Of a DNA stretch of 64,000 nt, positions 37,050-51,205 are shown one piece after another. The stretch is taken from assembly GCF_958295425.1 (NCBI RefSeq), contig NC_081139.1, forward strand, positions 13,294,377-13,358,376, in the 5' to 3' direction. The translations under genes and the position numbers were made by a program. The notes beneath the pieces are model-generated. The model did not search any database. It was given only the letters and a program-made list of their open reading frames with translations, and was not told where the DNA came from. The DNA comes from Solea solea (taxonomy: Eukaryota > Chordata > Actinopteri > Pleuronectiformes > Soleidae). Position 1 is the stretch's first letter. Each line of letters opens with the position of its first letter.

Positions 37050-37410
37050 TTGTGCAGCTATTCTTCTTAGGACACAGGCATTGATTTTCATTCATTTGGA
37101 CAGCCTAAACATAGCTTTATTCCTAACCTTAACCATAACCAGTTAATGCCTAACCAAAACCATAATCTAACCACAATTTAAATCTTAGTTCTAAACTTAA
37201 CAAGTTCCTCCGAAATGAGGTTCTGCCCTCATAAGGACCAGGTTTGGGTCTTCATGAGGGGAAAGGTACTTAAGGGGGAAACAAATACAGGTATATAAAG
37301 AGTATTTATATATATAAGATTCATTTTGTCATTTTGTCAGGTCTTACCTGGGTGATAATGCACAACAGCAAAGAACAAATCAGCTGCATTTCTCCTCGAC
37401 TGATCTTCAT
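31312..37410 (-). CDS. ccn5: CCN family matricellular protein CCN5/WISP2, with an intact CT domain
   Basis: Secreted matricellular regulator of the CCN family. Minus-strand exons: 37348-37410 (signal peptide MKISRGEMQLICSLLLCIITQ), 35658-35874 (IGFBP-like), 33664-33912 (VWC), 32233-32465 (TSP1), 31312-31599 (CT). All junctions are GT-AG and in frame; 349 aa. One domain per exon is the standard CCN arrangement. IGFBP residues 22-93 include QLCTGPCQCPSGVPQCPAGV and CRCCQVC, where most CCNs have CGCC. VWC ends GRCCKEWQCDG. TSP1 has WTSDWSPCSRSCGPGVSTR. CT (255-349) has ten cysteines in the canonical pattern (GCW, FC, TC, GCC, RC, SCSC, NC). PLMLDSC, QVCARQDGE and TCVPLCSDD match human CCN5 best, and nearby serinc3 supports this. 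Human CCN5 is 250 aa and ends after TSP1, so the CT domain here is notable. Confidence 0.9.
35945..36015 (-). repeat. Fragment of the foldback repeat family in ccn5 intron 1
   Basis: GTGGTTGTATGGGGTACTGACACATGGTCAG is the near reverse complement of the right end of the copy at 47095-47725 (CTGACTATGTGTCAGTACCTTAATACAACCACA). Confidence 0.5.
37013..37046. repeat. (CA)n microsatellite in ccn5 intron 1
   Basis: Perfect CA run of about 16-17 units. Confidence 0.95.
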
Positions 37411-37503
37411 CGCCTCTGTCTTCTAGGCTCCTTTTTGTATCAACATACACTCCTTCCTCTTCTATGGAGAAGTTGTATTTCTTAAAGTAGTCGACTTCCA
37501 TTC

Positions 37504-37512
37504 ATTTATATA
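37504..37512 (-). promoter_or_regulatory. TATA box of ccn5
   Basis: On the minus strand the sequence reads CTATATAAATG, about 95 bp upstream of the ccn5 ATG, so a start site near 37475-37480 would leave a 5' UTR of about 65-70 nt. TATA-type promoters fit the inducible behaviour of CCN genes. Assignment is by motif and spacing only. Confidence 0.5.
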
Positions 37513-37813
37513 GTCGGGCTCCTGATGTCACAGGCAGTGGACTGCAAAGTAAATAGTTACAGTAGAAGGATGAAAGCGCCAAAGCCAAACTCCACATTCC
37601 TGTAGGAAAAACGTTCCACCACTGCTGCTGATATATGTGCATTTCGCCAAAAATGTGTGTGGAAAAAAAGAAGTTCACTCTGATGAAGGTGAATTTGTAA
37701 ACCTGATGGACAGTTTGGGTTTAGTATTTAGTTATTTCTTTTATTTTCTTAATTGTTTTGTAAAAATGGAGGAGGACAGGGGGTGAAGAGATCCCGGCCA
37801 AACCAATAAACAA

Positions 37814-37818
<5 letters not shown>

Positions 37819-37848
<30 letters not shown>
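37819..37848. repeat. (AT)n microsatellite
   Basis: Perfect AT run of about 15 units. Confidence 0.95.
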
Positions 37849-37850
<2 letters not shown>

Positions 37851-40135
37851 CAGTGCCAAAGTCTCAGGGCTCCAGCAACTCCAGCAGCTTTGTTGATTTC
37901 ATGTCAGTGGAATTCTGTGGAATTCAGATTGCAGCAGATATTTATTGACATGAAACAATAGGACAAACACAGGTTGTGCCTGGAACATTAATTAAAGCAT
38001 ACATGTTTCCCATATTTTTGGATGTGTTCCAAAAGAGGGATTGATAAATCCTTTGCTATGGGCACAATAGCATGGCTAAAACAACACATTTAATGACTTT
38101 TTAAAACCTCTAGATAAACAAGTATCTTAAAAAGAAATCCAACAGCTTTCACTGGGTATGTGAGGCATCCAAAAACCATTCTACTGAGTGTGAAACACAG
38201 TAGGTTAATGTAAAGTTGCACTCAGCACTGTAAGAGTAAAATAGTCATCAGGTACATACAGTTGAATGTTAATGTTTTGCATGGATGTGAATTCATGTGT
38301 TGTAGATCAAACATAAAAGCAATGGAACTACAGGTATGGCTCTAAAGGGCATGGGGCAGCTCATGTTGAAAGGTTTCTGCTGCCCCCAACTGGCTAAAAT
38401 ATTATTATAATTTCTCGGAATAATAATCTCTTTTACATCATCACAGTCACTCATATTTCAGATTTCATGTAGGTCCACTAGAGCAGCTGCTGGACTAATA
38501 GTTTTCACAGTATGTGTAGCTACGTGTGCACTTCATAGTATCACAGTAGATGTTTTTTAAAACCACAGAGGATACCAATAATGGTAATGTCCAATTAAAT
38601 CACGTCGTTTACATCATTGATTGATGAAAATCACACAATGTAAAGTCAATTTGACTTGAACTTTACAAACAGATGTGACTAATAAAATCAAAATATACCT
38701 GCGCATAAAAATGCACATTCCCTAAATTGTAAGAAACGGATGTGAATCTACTATTCTGGAAATTCAAAATTACGTGATGTTATATAGATATTAGACCACA
38801 TGGTGGTAGTGTTGGCCATCTGAGATAACACAAACTTCCAGGAAGATAATAAGGAAGTTCTGCCACACTGTGATGTCAAGGTAGAGTTAAAAAAGAAAAA
38901 AGCCACGCCTGACCCATTTCAAGGAAAAGGAGTGACTGAATCAGTCAAGTTCCTGGATCATTTCTCAGAGGATCTGTGAAGTATATTGTGGGCGGATTAG
39001 GAGGTAGAGTGTGTCGTCCTCTTACCAGAATGTTTGTGGTTTAATCAGAATGATCAGAATGTCCTTGGGAAAGACACTGGAGTGTGGGTTTTTGTTGAAC
39101 ATTGCCACTAGATCATGACAGTAGTAGAGCATGGTTATGGACAATGATTCATAGATTACATTTTTCATTTATAATTTAGTTACTCATTTTTGCACACAGA
39201 CCAATTTGTGACTCACAGAACATATATTTGTTTACGTATTGGTATTTAAATGTATAATGGACTAAATATATAAATACTAATTAATACATTACTTATTATT
39301 AAACTTTACAAGTTTAAGACCCCTGAACATTCTCTTTGAAATGACTTGATAACTATTCCGGGCTTTTTGCAAATCAACTGTTCTTACCAATCATTTTCCA
39401 GGAGTCATGGATCAAATCCCATCAGATCCTGCTTTTGAATAACAAACTCATAATATTCAAGCAGTTCTCACTAACACCTCTATACAGTCCACTGAAGTGA
39501 ATGGATCAACCCTAAACCCCAATGGCTTTGGCTGATAACAGTCACATTGTTCTTACAATGAGAATGTTTAATGTAATCAAGACCCACATACATTGCAATG
39601 ATATATGTATAATCGCTTAACATATTGTGTCGCCACATATGGTCTTCTTTAACTGAAAATGACCAACATGATAAAACAAGATGCATTACGTAGTCCTTGC
39701 TACTGTATGTGTGGAATAGATTTTCTTATCACTGATCCATTGATCACTGTGTTCAGTGTGGAGCAGTACTGAAATCTATTCTTACATTTTGGGCAAGCGG
39801 TTGTGTGTCAGATTTGTATTCATTTTCAAAAACACACAATTCATTTTTGTTCTTTTTGATGGCCCCCGATACATGCAGATTATACTTCACAGCACAGCCA
39901 TAAACATAGTTTAACATATTTAAAATCCAACCTGTTGCAAACTTTAATATTTGTTGTTGTTGTTACACAACAACATTCATTTCAAAACCTTAAAGTGATG
40001 ACACAGGTAGGTGTGTGTGCTGAGTGAAAACATAGAACAAAATAAATTGAAGCAACTTCACAAAAGGCTAATGCAATAAAATCCATACCATCTCACATCT
40101 ACACTATCTTAAGTAAACCAGTCAATCTACTGAAC

Positions 40136-40207
40136 CGAAGTCCACAGAGAAAAATCTGAAATTTTACATCACATTTCACAGGAGTTGTTGATCCACTGCT
40201 ACCTCAA
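40136..40207 (-). repeat. Reversed fragment of the foldback repeat family
   Basis: GAAGTCCACAGAGAAAAATC followed by GTTGTTGATCCACTGCTACC corresponds in order to the reverse complement of 24735-24800 (GGCAGCAGTGGATCAAC ... CTATGGACTC). Confidence 0.5.
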
Positions 40208-40899
40208 TAAGTAAGCTCAAATGTGTTATTCTGTAATTTTGACGTTTGAACCAATTTGCTTAGATTTACCTCAGTAGGACATACTTACCAAACAGCAGTA
40301 GACAAGCAGCTCTCACATGCCCCCAACTGAAAACACAGACTTCCTGTTTAGACGTTGGTGCAGGGAAGAGCAGTATGCAAAGTGGCCATCGTTATTCAGT
40401 CGTAAACTGTCCATAGGGGAAATAGAATTAAAGCGGATCATGTCAGTCATGTTTTCTAGGAGCAAGGCCTTCAGGTTTTACCTTTTACAATCCTACTTTA
40501 AAGAGTTTTCGTGAAAAAAGGCCTGGAGAGAATCTTTTTAAATCTGACTTACTTGGTCTCACAGATAACGCTGGCGGTTACCAAGCAGAGGTATGACAAA
40601 GAAACAGGATGATGACCTTGTCCTAAAAATCCTTGTACTACAGCTGCATTAATGTCGTTTGAACAACGTGAGAGACCATGGACACAGCTCTACCTCTTTC
40701 AGCAGAGACAGCAGTAAATATATTAAAAGATGCCAATAAACAAACTATACTTAGTGTAAATTCAGTTGATCCTGTATGGCCACATCCTGTAAGCATAAGG
40801 CTGAAAGACACACACACACACACAGTAAAATCTTTAACACAGGCTGGACCGATATTCATCCAATGCCTCCTAAACACAAACATGACCAAGTCCCACAGC

Positions 40900-43800
40900 T
40901 GAGGTGATTACAACCTTTATTCAAACAGACCTCAGATACAGTCAGAAATAAAAACATGTTTACATTCAAGCAAACGGCTTTGCTTATGTGTCGAACCAAG
41001 GATTGCGGATTCTGTCGTTATCCACAAAAAGAAAACACAAGATGTGAGTGTCTAGTGTAGTGCCAGTCACTGTGAGAAGCTGATGACTAAAACAAAGTGA
41101 GCCAGACCTGCATTGTTTCACAGTGTAACCAGAGAGGCAGTGTTGCATAGATGAGTGCTGCCTGTGAAAACCAGTGTTTAACAGTGTGTCAAAGACGGTG
41201 CTGCTGCAGAGACCAACGAGAACATTACCCCAACAACAAAGGGAAGCATCCAGAGACATTTTAAACACATTCCTCTTAACTAAAGGAAAACAATTTAATT
41301 CCTCAGAAATCTGAATACATTTATGAACACATCACCATACACTCAACTCCAGTTTCTACCCAGCATACATGTTCATTCATTCTGGAAACAAAGGAGGCGA
41401 TTTGAGGGGCCTTATTCACAGAGGTTCATTCAAGCTTTTAACCAAAGAACATCATAGCCGTGCTGAGCATGACGCATGTAAACATGTTTATACGTGTAAA
41501 CCCATCTTCTCACAATGAAGCAGTAACACAGTCAATTGGCTGTGGTGCCTATACAATACTTAAGAAACACATCATCACCAAAAGGAAAACTGGGCACACC
41601 TGACACCTACTGTGACAACATGAGGTTTAAGCACGTGCCAGTTTCAATCCTGACTGAGGAATGTCTTAGCAAATCAAACAATGGCTCAGTAAAGAAAAGG
41701 TAAAACAGACTGAGGTAGAGCAATTCAAAAGGTTGGTTACAGGGCAAACCAAAAACATTCAGCTGTGGTTCATTGTACAAATATGCCAACAGTACATCGG
41801 AAATAGTTTTTCATTCATTCTCCATTTCTGATCACAGGCATCACCACAAAGGCCGTGATTGATTTTTTATAGCGAAGCGACTCAAACTCTGTTCAAAACA
41901 GTTCAGGAAACCATGATGCACCTTAAATATGGTGTAATTAGTCTGCAGCTCTGCTCCTTAAACATGAATGGCACTTATAGTCAAACATCAAGTTGGTTAA
42001 TTTTCCTTCCAAACCCTGATTTCACTCAGCAAATAAATGTGTCAAACTGGAAAAAAATAATATAGCCTGGTTAATGTATCTGCAGTGCCAAATAAAAATA
42101 GTTTCAATGCACCACAGTTCTAAAAAAATAATTAAATGTAAAAGGTGCCGAGTTAACGTTTAAATTAAATAAGATTTCCAGAGAACCTCTGGTTTCTCAT
42201 CAAAGGCAAATAAGGGTCAGGTTGAAAGCTACATTAGAACATTCTCTCATCACATCTTTTTAGTCTGGGATGCATTTATGTTTCCACGTGTATGCTTGTG
42301 CAAAACGTTGAACATCAGTTTACAAGATTCGACATTCCTGCTATCAGATGAGGTCCATGAGAAACTCCGCTAACATCTTCTAGGAGGCAGTCGGACTGAG
42401 TGGAGGGACTGTTTAGCCCTTTGGACAGGTAGTAGATTAAAGAGGCAAATGTGTTCATGTCAAAATGTGTTGCATCTACTACATGACTGTGGAAATAAAT
42501 GGTGGTACTGTTCGAAAAGTTGTTTTCATTAATCCCTTTAAACAGACTTCTTAGCAGACAAAATGACAAAGTAAGTAAATAATGTTAATATTGGCTAATC
42601 AAGTCCAGTGACACCACTTTTATTAGCTAACCATGACTCACATGTTTTAGCCTTTAAACCAAACAATGTCAGAAGAAATTCAAAGCCAACACAATAGACA
42701 GTGACGCCATTTCCAGTTATGAGACAAAACTGTTCACTAGGGCAACACAAACACCAATGCACACAGCACCATGAAACCTCCACCTCATGAAGGTTACCAG
42801 CAGCCGTGTCCATCTGTATTTTTTTAAACAGTTTGTTTCTGTCAGCAGGACAACAAACAAACCACTGAATCAATCCAATACATTTTAGTGGAGGGGTGAG
42901 GCATGACCGAAAGAACCTATTCATATTTAGAAGTGATCTGAGATAAATGGATCGATTAAGATTTTGTATTTCTCCCTATATTCGTCAACACGTCAGCCCT
43001 GATCACGTACATTGTACATACATACACAATTAACTTGCTTCAAATAAGAGTCACTGTAGGTCAGCGCCACTGTCCCATGTTTTCTGAAAATTTCTCCACA
43101 AGTCGATGGAGGTGTAGCAGCTTCATCAGATTAATCAAGCTTCCCACTCAGAGAAAATGTTTCTCACTTTATACGAGTATCCAGGGAAGGACCAACAGTA
43201 TGGAAAGGCGCTCACATAGTAAACAACTTCAAAACAAACAAACAAAAACCTAGCATCTAAACTGCAGGAGTGGAGGGCCGTCTACACCTAACATATCCAA
43301 TGATTGTGACGCGAGCATCCACAATGATGAATGATGGCATTCTGTGAACAGCTGCAGCTGCCAGAGCCTCAAACATCCCCTTGCTTCTGTTAACAACACA
43401 ACACCACTGACTTGAGTGTGAGTCTGATTTTACCTAAGAGATCCATGTTCATGTTAGCATTTGTTTTATTGAACAGAGGGAGGAGATTCTCATGTCATCT
43501 GCCCTGTACATTCAGATGAATTTTGATTGTCAGTGTTTTCTATTGTTCATAAAATTGCTCCCAATATAATCCCAGCCATATCACTCGCTCACACCACTCA
43601 TGTAGTTATAGCTGTGGTGTGGGTGGAGCCACCACTTGCGTTGGTGTATGGTGTCATTCTTGATGTGGAAAGCCATTAGCTGCTTTCCTTTGCTTCTCCT
43701 TTATCTTCACAGTCTTTCCATCAACACAGGGAGACCCCTTAGTGACGTAGCAGCTCCAGGAATAAATGTGTGTCTGCAGAGAGAGGAAAGAAAAACAATT

Positions 43801-46336
43801 TCATTTTCAATTCAAAAGTGAGGCGACAGCAACAAGCATGAAGCGAAGATACGATGGTTAGTCCACATTTTGGGACATTATAATCACAGCAAGGGACACT
43901 GACGGACATTTGTGGGAGTAGCTTAAGCAGCGACTGTGCCAGGTCGCAGATAACACACACACCATGCATCTTCATATGTTGGATGTACCAAGCTTGCTGC
44001 TTATTACATAATGAACATACGTCACCACCCTCAAGCTGCACCTTGCAGCTGGTGGTAAGCACAATGGAGAACATGGATTCTCCACTGACAGATCTGCTGT
44101 TGTGAGCAAAGACCATCCTTCAGGATGAGACTTAATGTTTGGCTACAACAACAACATGAAATTTGCAGCAGCCTATAAAAACAGAGATGTGCTGAGTCAG
44201 TGCAGTAATGACACAACGCTGCAGTAAATAGGAATACAAGTCTTTTTTAACAGTGCCCACAGCAGCATACCTTCCCACACACACACACACACTCTGCTGC
44301 ATGCAGAAAGCTACAAGTTAAACAAAGCTACACAAATCACCACATATTCAAAAGCATATCAACATATTAAGTTCAAGCTCAAAGTGGATCTATATGAATA
44401 TAGTGTATATGTTTTAACAGTAGCAACCGTGAGCAAAACTGATTCAGCGAGGCTGTAAATGCAGAGGCATTGAGGCAGACTAAAGCCTGATTTATTCTCT
44501 TGATTAACTTCTTGTGTTGTTAACGCAATCATAGTCGCACACTTTGATTGGTGATCAATGACTCCCTATTTAAACATTTCACCTTCAACTGTCAAACCAA
44601 AACATGATCTCGCTGTGCTGCTGATTGATACAACTACTGCACCGATGACCGCCGTTTGGTGCTCCCGCTGTGCTCTCTGCAAAATGAAATTCAAAATCTC
44701 TTCCTCAAGCTCAGCAATAACATCAACATCAACAAACCCTTCCATTATCACGACAAAAAACAGCACATACATAGACAATAAGCGAGGAATAAACTGGGCA
44801 GGACGACAGAAGACCTGACTTGAGAAACCTTTCTGCAGGAGCATAAAGTGAATACATGGGCCTGGTTAAGCTTTGCCAAATGACAATTATCAAAATTGTT
44901 GAAGGGGTCTTTGCCAAGGCCACAAGTCTGTCATTAACAGAGACAGAGCAGCTGAGTGGGTCCACTGTTTTAAAAGGCCCGAGAGGTCCTGCACTCCACC
45001 TCACATCTATTGTATGACAGCACTGCACAGTGCACAGTAGACTGCTGTGTTGAAGATTATGACCAGGAACCTCAAGTGAGCCATGCAGCAAAAACAGCCC
45101 TCTGTCAAACCTGAGCTTGGCCATGTGAAGGAGGGGACTGTGGTATGTTTAGGTCGCTTGGCTTACCAGTCACAGACTCAGTCTGTGCCCAGCGATGATG
45201 TCATAGATTGTCCAAACATACTGTGTTGCATAACATCACTTTTATGTAGCATGGAAATGTGGCAGGAGGTACTTCTCAACATTCTACTGCAAGGATGAGA
45301 ATGTTAAGATTGAATTATTACAAATATGTTTTTTTTTGTTTTTTAATTTACACAGACGATTTAAAAATCGAATAATTGTATTGCAGCCTTTGTAACATAC
45401 GCTCTTAACACTTTAGGCTGTGTATTGGGGCTGGATGTCCTCCATTGTGACACTATCAATGTCGTCATCGCAGCGGTACGACATCACATCACGCTACATA
45501 AGCACCAGGTACAGCCCACACCCCTCTTACCAAGTACAGCTACCAAAGGTACAGTTTTCAGTCAAAACGCAAGCCTGACCCAGGACCTTACCATTCCAAA
45601 CCGTACCATGCCATGATGGAAACACGGCATTAGAGTCACTGTCCATGTACAAACAACAAAAACAACAGCAACAACAACGACGACAACAAAAACAACAACA
45701 GGAGCCAGTGAGTACTGACTCCACCTCTTAAAAGGTCAGGCGTCTGCATACTAATGGGTGTGAGGGGTTGGCAGGAGCTTTGATTGCATAAGAGGTTCCT
45801 GGATAGCTCTTGCACAACAAACACTAACACACTTATCCAGGCAAGATGACTGACAGCACTGAGAAACCATGCAGGACAGTCAGTGCAGTTACCATATGTG
45901 CCTAGGGCAACACACTAGCAGCAACCCCACCCTCACTCTTAACCATACAGTTGCAAACCTCTAATTAACTCCATGGACAGAATGTCAGAACATCTGTAAC
46001 TGCATGGCAGCCATCAGAGAGTAGACATGAACAGACCTGGAGACAAAACATGGAACACAAACTCCATGTCTTAAATAACACAAAATCAAAGCTGCAGTAG
46101 ACAGGATAGGTAGAAAAATAGTGGCTCATTAAGCTTCATCCACAGGTGATTACAATACTAACATTTTGGGATCATGGTTCTGAGGAAATTTTCATCACTG
46201 AGCAATTGTTTCATACTTGACAAATGGCACTCTTGCATCACATGTAAACAATTCTCTGGACATTTTGTAAGTTTATGACTAAAAATACAGCTAATTTGAA
46301 AATTAAGACATACCTGTAGAACAGCCTGGCTGTGGG
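40900..46336 (-). other. Putative stk35 3' UTR: short proximal piece, intron, 2.9-kb terminal exon
   Basis: Directly after the stk35 stop, 23 nt of UTR are followed by a strong donor, CTACAG|GTATGT (exon end 46314). At 43773 there is a strong minus-strand acceptor: a pyrimidine tract (TTTTTCTTTCCTCTCTCTGCAG) then ACACACATTTATTCC. From there the sequence runs without obvious repeats to a minus-strand AATAAA at 40916-40921. This suggests a 3' UTR with one intron (43774-46313) and a terminal exon of about 2.87 kb. There is no coding in it. An unspliced UTR with earlier polyadenylation is the alternative. The proposed intron contains an (AAC)n run near 45655-45700. Confidence 0.45.
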
Positions 46337-49105
<2,769 letters not shown>

Positions 49106-49170
49106 TCACATGTTGTCAACGCGTGTAGTGTCCCGTCCACTTAACGACAAAACGACCCTAGTTAAGAAAA

Positions 49171-49240
49171 GTTGCTGAGCAACGTTCGAATATAGGTCAA
49201 AGAGTTGGGGAGGAGGGTAAACCGGAAAAAGATGGCGGAC
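49171..49240. promoter_or_regulatory. Probable stk35 core promoter: RFX palindrome, ETS and YY1 motifs
   Basis: A perfect 13-bp palindrome GTTGCTGAGCAAC (49171-49183) resembles an RFX X-box and lies 114 bp upstream of the stk35 ATG. It is followed by ACCGGAA (ETS-like, 49221-49227) and AAGATGGCGGAC (YY1-like, 49229-49240). There is no TATA box. The set is typical of a TATA-less housekeeping promoter. Assignment is by motif and position. Confidence 0.4.
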
Positions 49241-49622
49241 AATTCAAACGAGCACTTCTGCTGAAGCCTTTCAGAATAAAACCTGTAGCGTGGAATGTGT
49301 TTCATAAAGCACATGCTCTGTTCGATTAAATGTACTTTCAAAGTACTTTGAAGAAATATTCTTTGATTATTATTATTTTCATTTTTTTCTTACATTAACA
49401 AACACCATATAAAATAATAGGACTCATCATGTAAAATTAATTTCTCATTTAACTACGTTCTTGCAACATCCAAAATGTTGCTAAACGTTTTGAAAAATTT
49501 ATTTTTTATCATCATTAACAATGTATCTGTTTTCTCTGCCCCTATTTGTGCACATTTCCTAATCACTTTGAAATGTAGATTGACCATTTGCATTTAAGGA
49601 TCCTACAATGGTATAATTGGAA

Positions 49623-49623
<1 letters not shown>

Positions 49624-49675
<52 letters not shown>

Positions 49676-49698
49676 CATATATATATGCAGCACTGAGC

Positions 49699-49730
<32 letters not shown>
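49624..49730. repeat. (AT)n/(AC)n microsatellites, two runs
   Basis: Two long AT runs with short ACAC tails, separated by about 30 bp (GCAGCACTGAGC). Confidence 0.95.
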
Positions 49731-49733
<3 letters not shown>

Positions 49734-50205
49734 ACAACTCATTCAAACCAATCCATGACTGTGCCAAAAAGAAGTAGCACTTTTATTTACAACCCCACTT
49801 CCGTCACTTCCGGCCTATTCCCGGGTAATTGTTGCTACTTGTTGAGGATGCAGAGTTCAGATGTACCATTACTACAGGGGAGAAAAGTAGTTGCCACACA
49901 AAAAAATACCTCTGTGTTGTTGAATGCGCAATAATTTGTGAATAGCACCTTTAAAAGAAAACGACTTGTGATGAATCAAACATGATAGAAATTAATTTGT
50001 CGTTTGCGTTTAACATGTTGCTCCTCCACCAGTTTTCCACCGATGGTTTCGTCCATTGCGTCATCAACAGCATGGTACTTCACGTGAGCGCTACACAACT
50101 AAAACTCGAGACGAGAGCACGTGTTGTCCCATGCCGCGTATGGGGGATTAGAGGGGGATGTCCTTGTCTGTGTCATGACTGAAATCGCAAACAGGCCTGC
50201 AAATG

Positions 50206-50260
50206 TGTATGTATGTATGTATATATATATATATATATATACACATATATATACACACAC
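50206..50260. repeat. (GTAT)n(AT)n compound microsatellite
   Basis: A GTAT run passes into an AT run and then short AC units. Confidence 0.95.
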
Positions 50261-51205
50261 AAATTAAACCATTTACCAAATTACTTGTAAAAGAAAAAAT
50301 AATTAAAAAATATTGAAATATGTCCTAATATAACAAAATGTCTTAATAAGATACACTCCATTATTGTAGCTTATGTGGGGAAAAAGTGACAGTAGATGCA
50401 TGACATTGCTGTACTAATTATTAATATTGAGGAAATGGTCTATGGTTGTAGCTGTGACAGGTCAAAACATATGTTCATTTTTTATTAAAACAATTAATTT
50501 AATATCCAATCAACTTGTATAAGGCAACATTAAAAAAAACAATTTGTAAATATATAGTTTTTTTACAGAATTCTATTATGAAAATCTCATGCATACAAAA
50601 AAGTGTGTGGGGTTCTCTTGTCATGGCAAATGACTGCTGTGGTCAATGTGTCCCACTGTGTGGATCTTTGGGTGAACAGTACAGCAGCCTCATCCCCTCT
50701 CCTTTGTCAAAAAACACAAACAATTCTCCACTGTTGGCAAATTTCATACAGTGGTAATTCAATGTCAACACCTAAACATACATTTTAAAGGCTTTCATTG
50801 ACTGTCTTCAGCTAAGATTAAAGCTGTGGATTGAAAACATGTGATGTAAAAGGAACATTTTAAATTGTAGGAACAAATGTGAAAAATACAAATAAACAAA
50901 ATTAGATTATTTGAACCTAAAACTTAAAACGATTCAACAAAATAGTATACAATTGTAGAAATTTTAAAGATTTGTCAAAGAGAACAAATGGTGTATGTAA
51001 ATACAATAATATGCAGGTACAATGTAAAAAAAAATCCAAAAGGCAAAGATATAAAACATAAAAAGAAACTGCAAACATTTTATGATATTAAAAAAAATCT
51101 TAAAAGATAAACAAATACATAAAGTGTCATGTTGCTTTCAGGTCACTCCTGAAAACATTAGGTCACCTCTGGGCACGGACGTGCTGCTTTTAGAAATCAA
51201 GTCAG

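Larger units (their letters stand above)
37411..40900. other. Interval between the ccn5 promoter and the putative stk35 transcript end
   Basis: Head-to-tail gap, since ccn5 and stk35 both lie on the minus strand. It contains the ccn5 promoter, an (AT)n run at 37819-37848 and a reversed foldback-repeat fragment near 40136-40207. No exon is recognised and the open frames are short without family motifs. Confidence 0.5.

Noticed and set aside
44558..45124. Open frames of 86-131 codons between 44.5 and 45.1 kb
   Set aside because: No family motifs, low complexity and overlapping frames on both strands; they lie in the proposed stk35 3' UTR intron.
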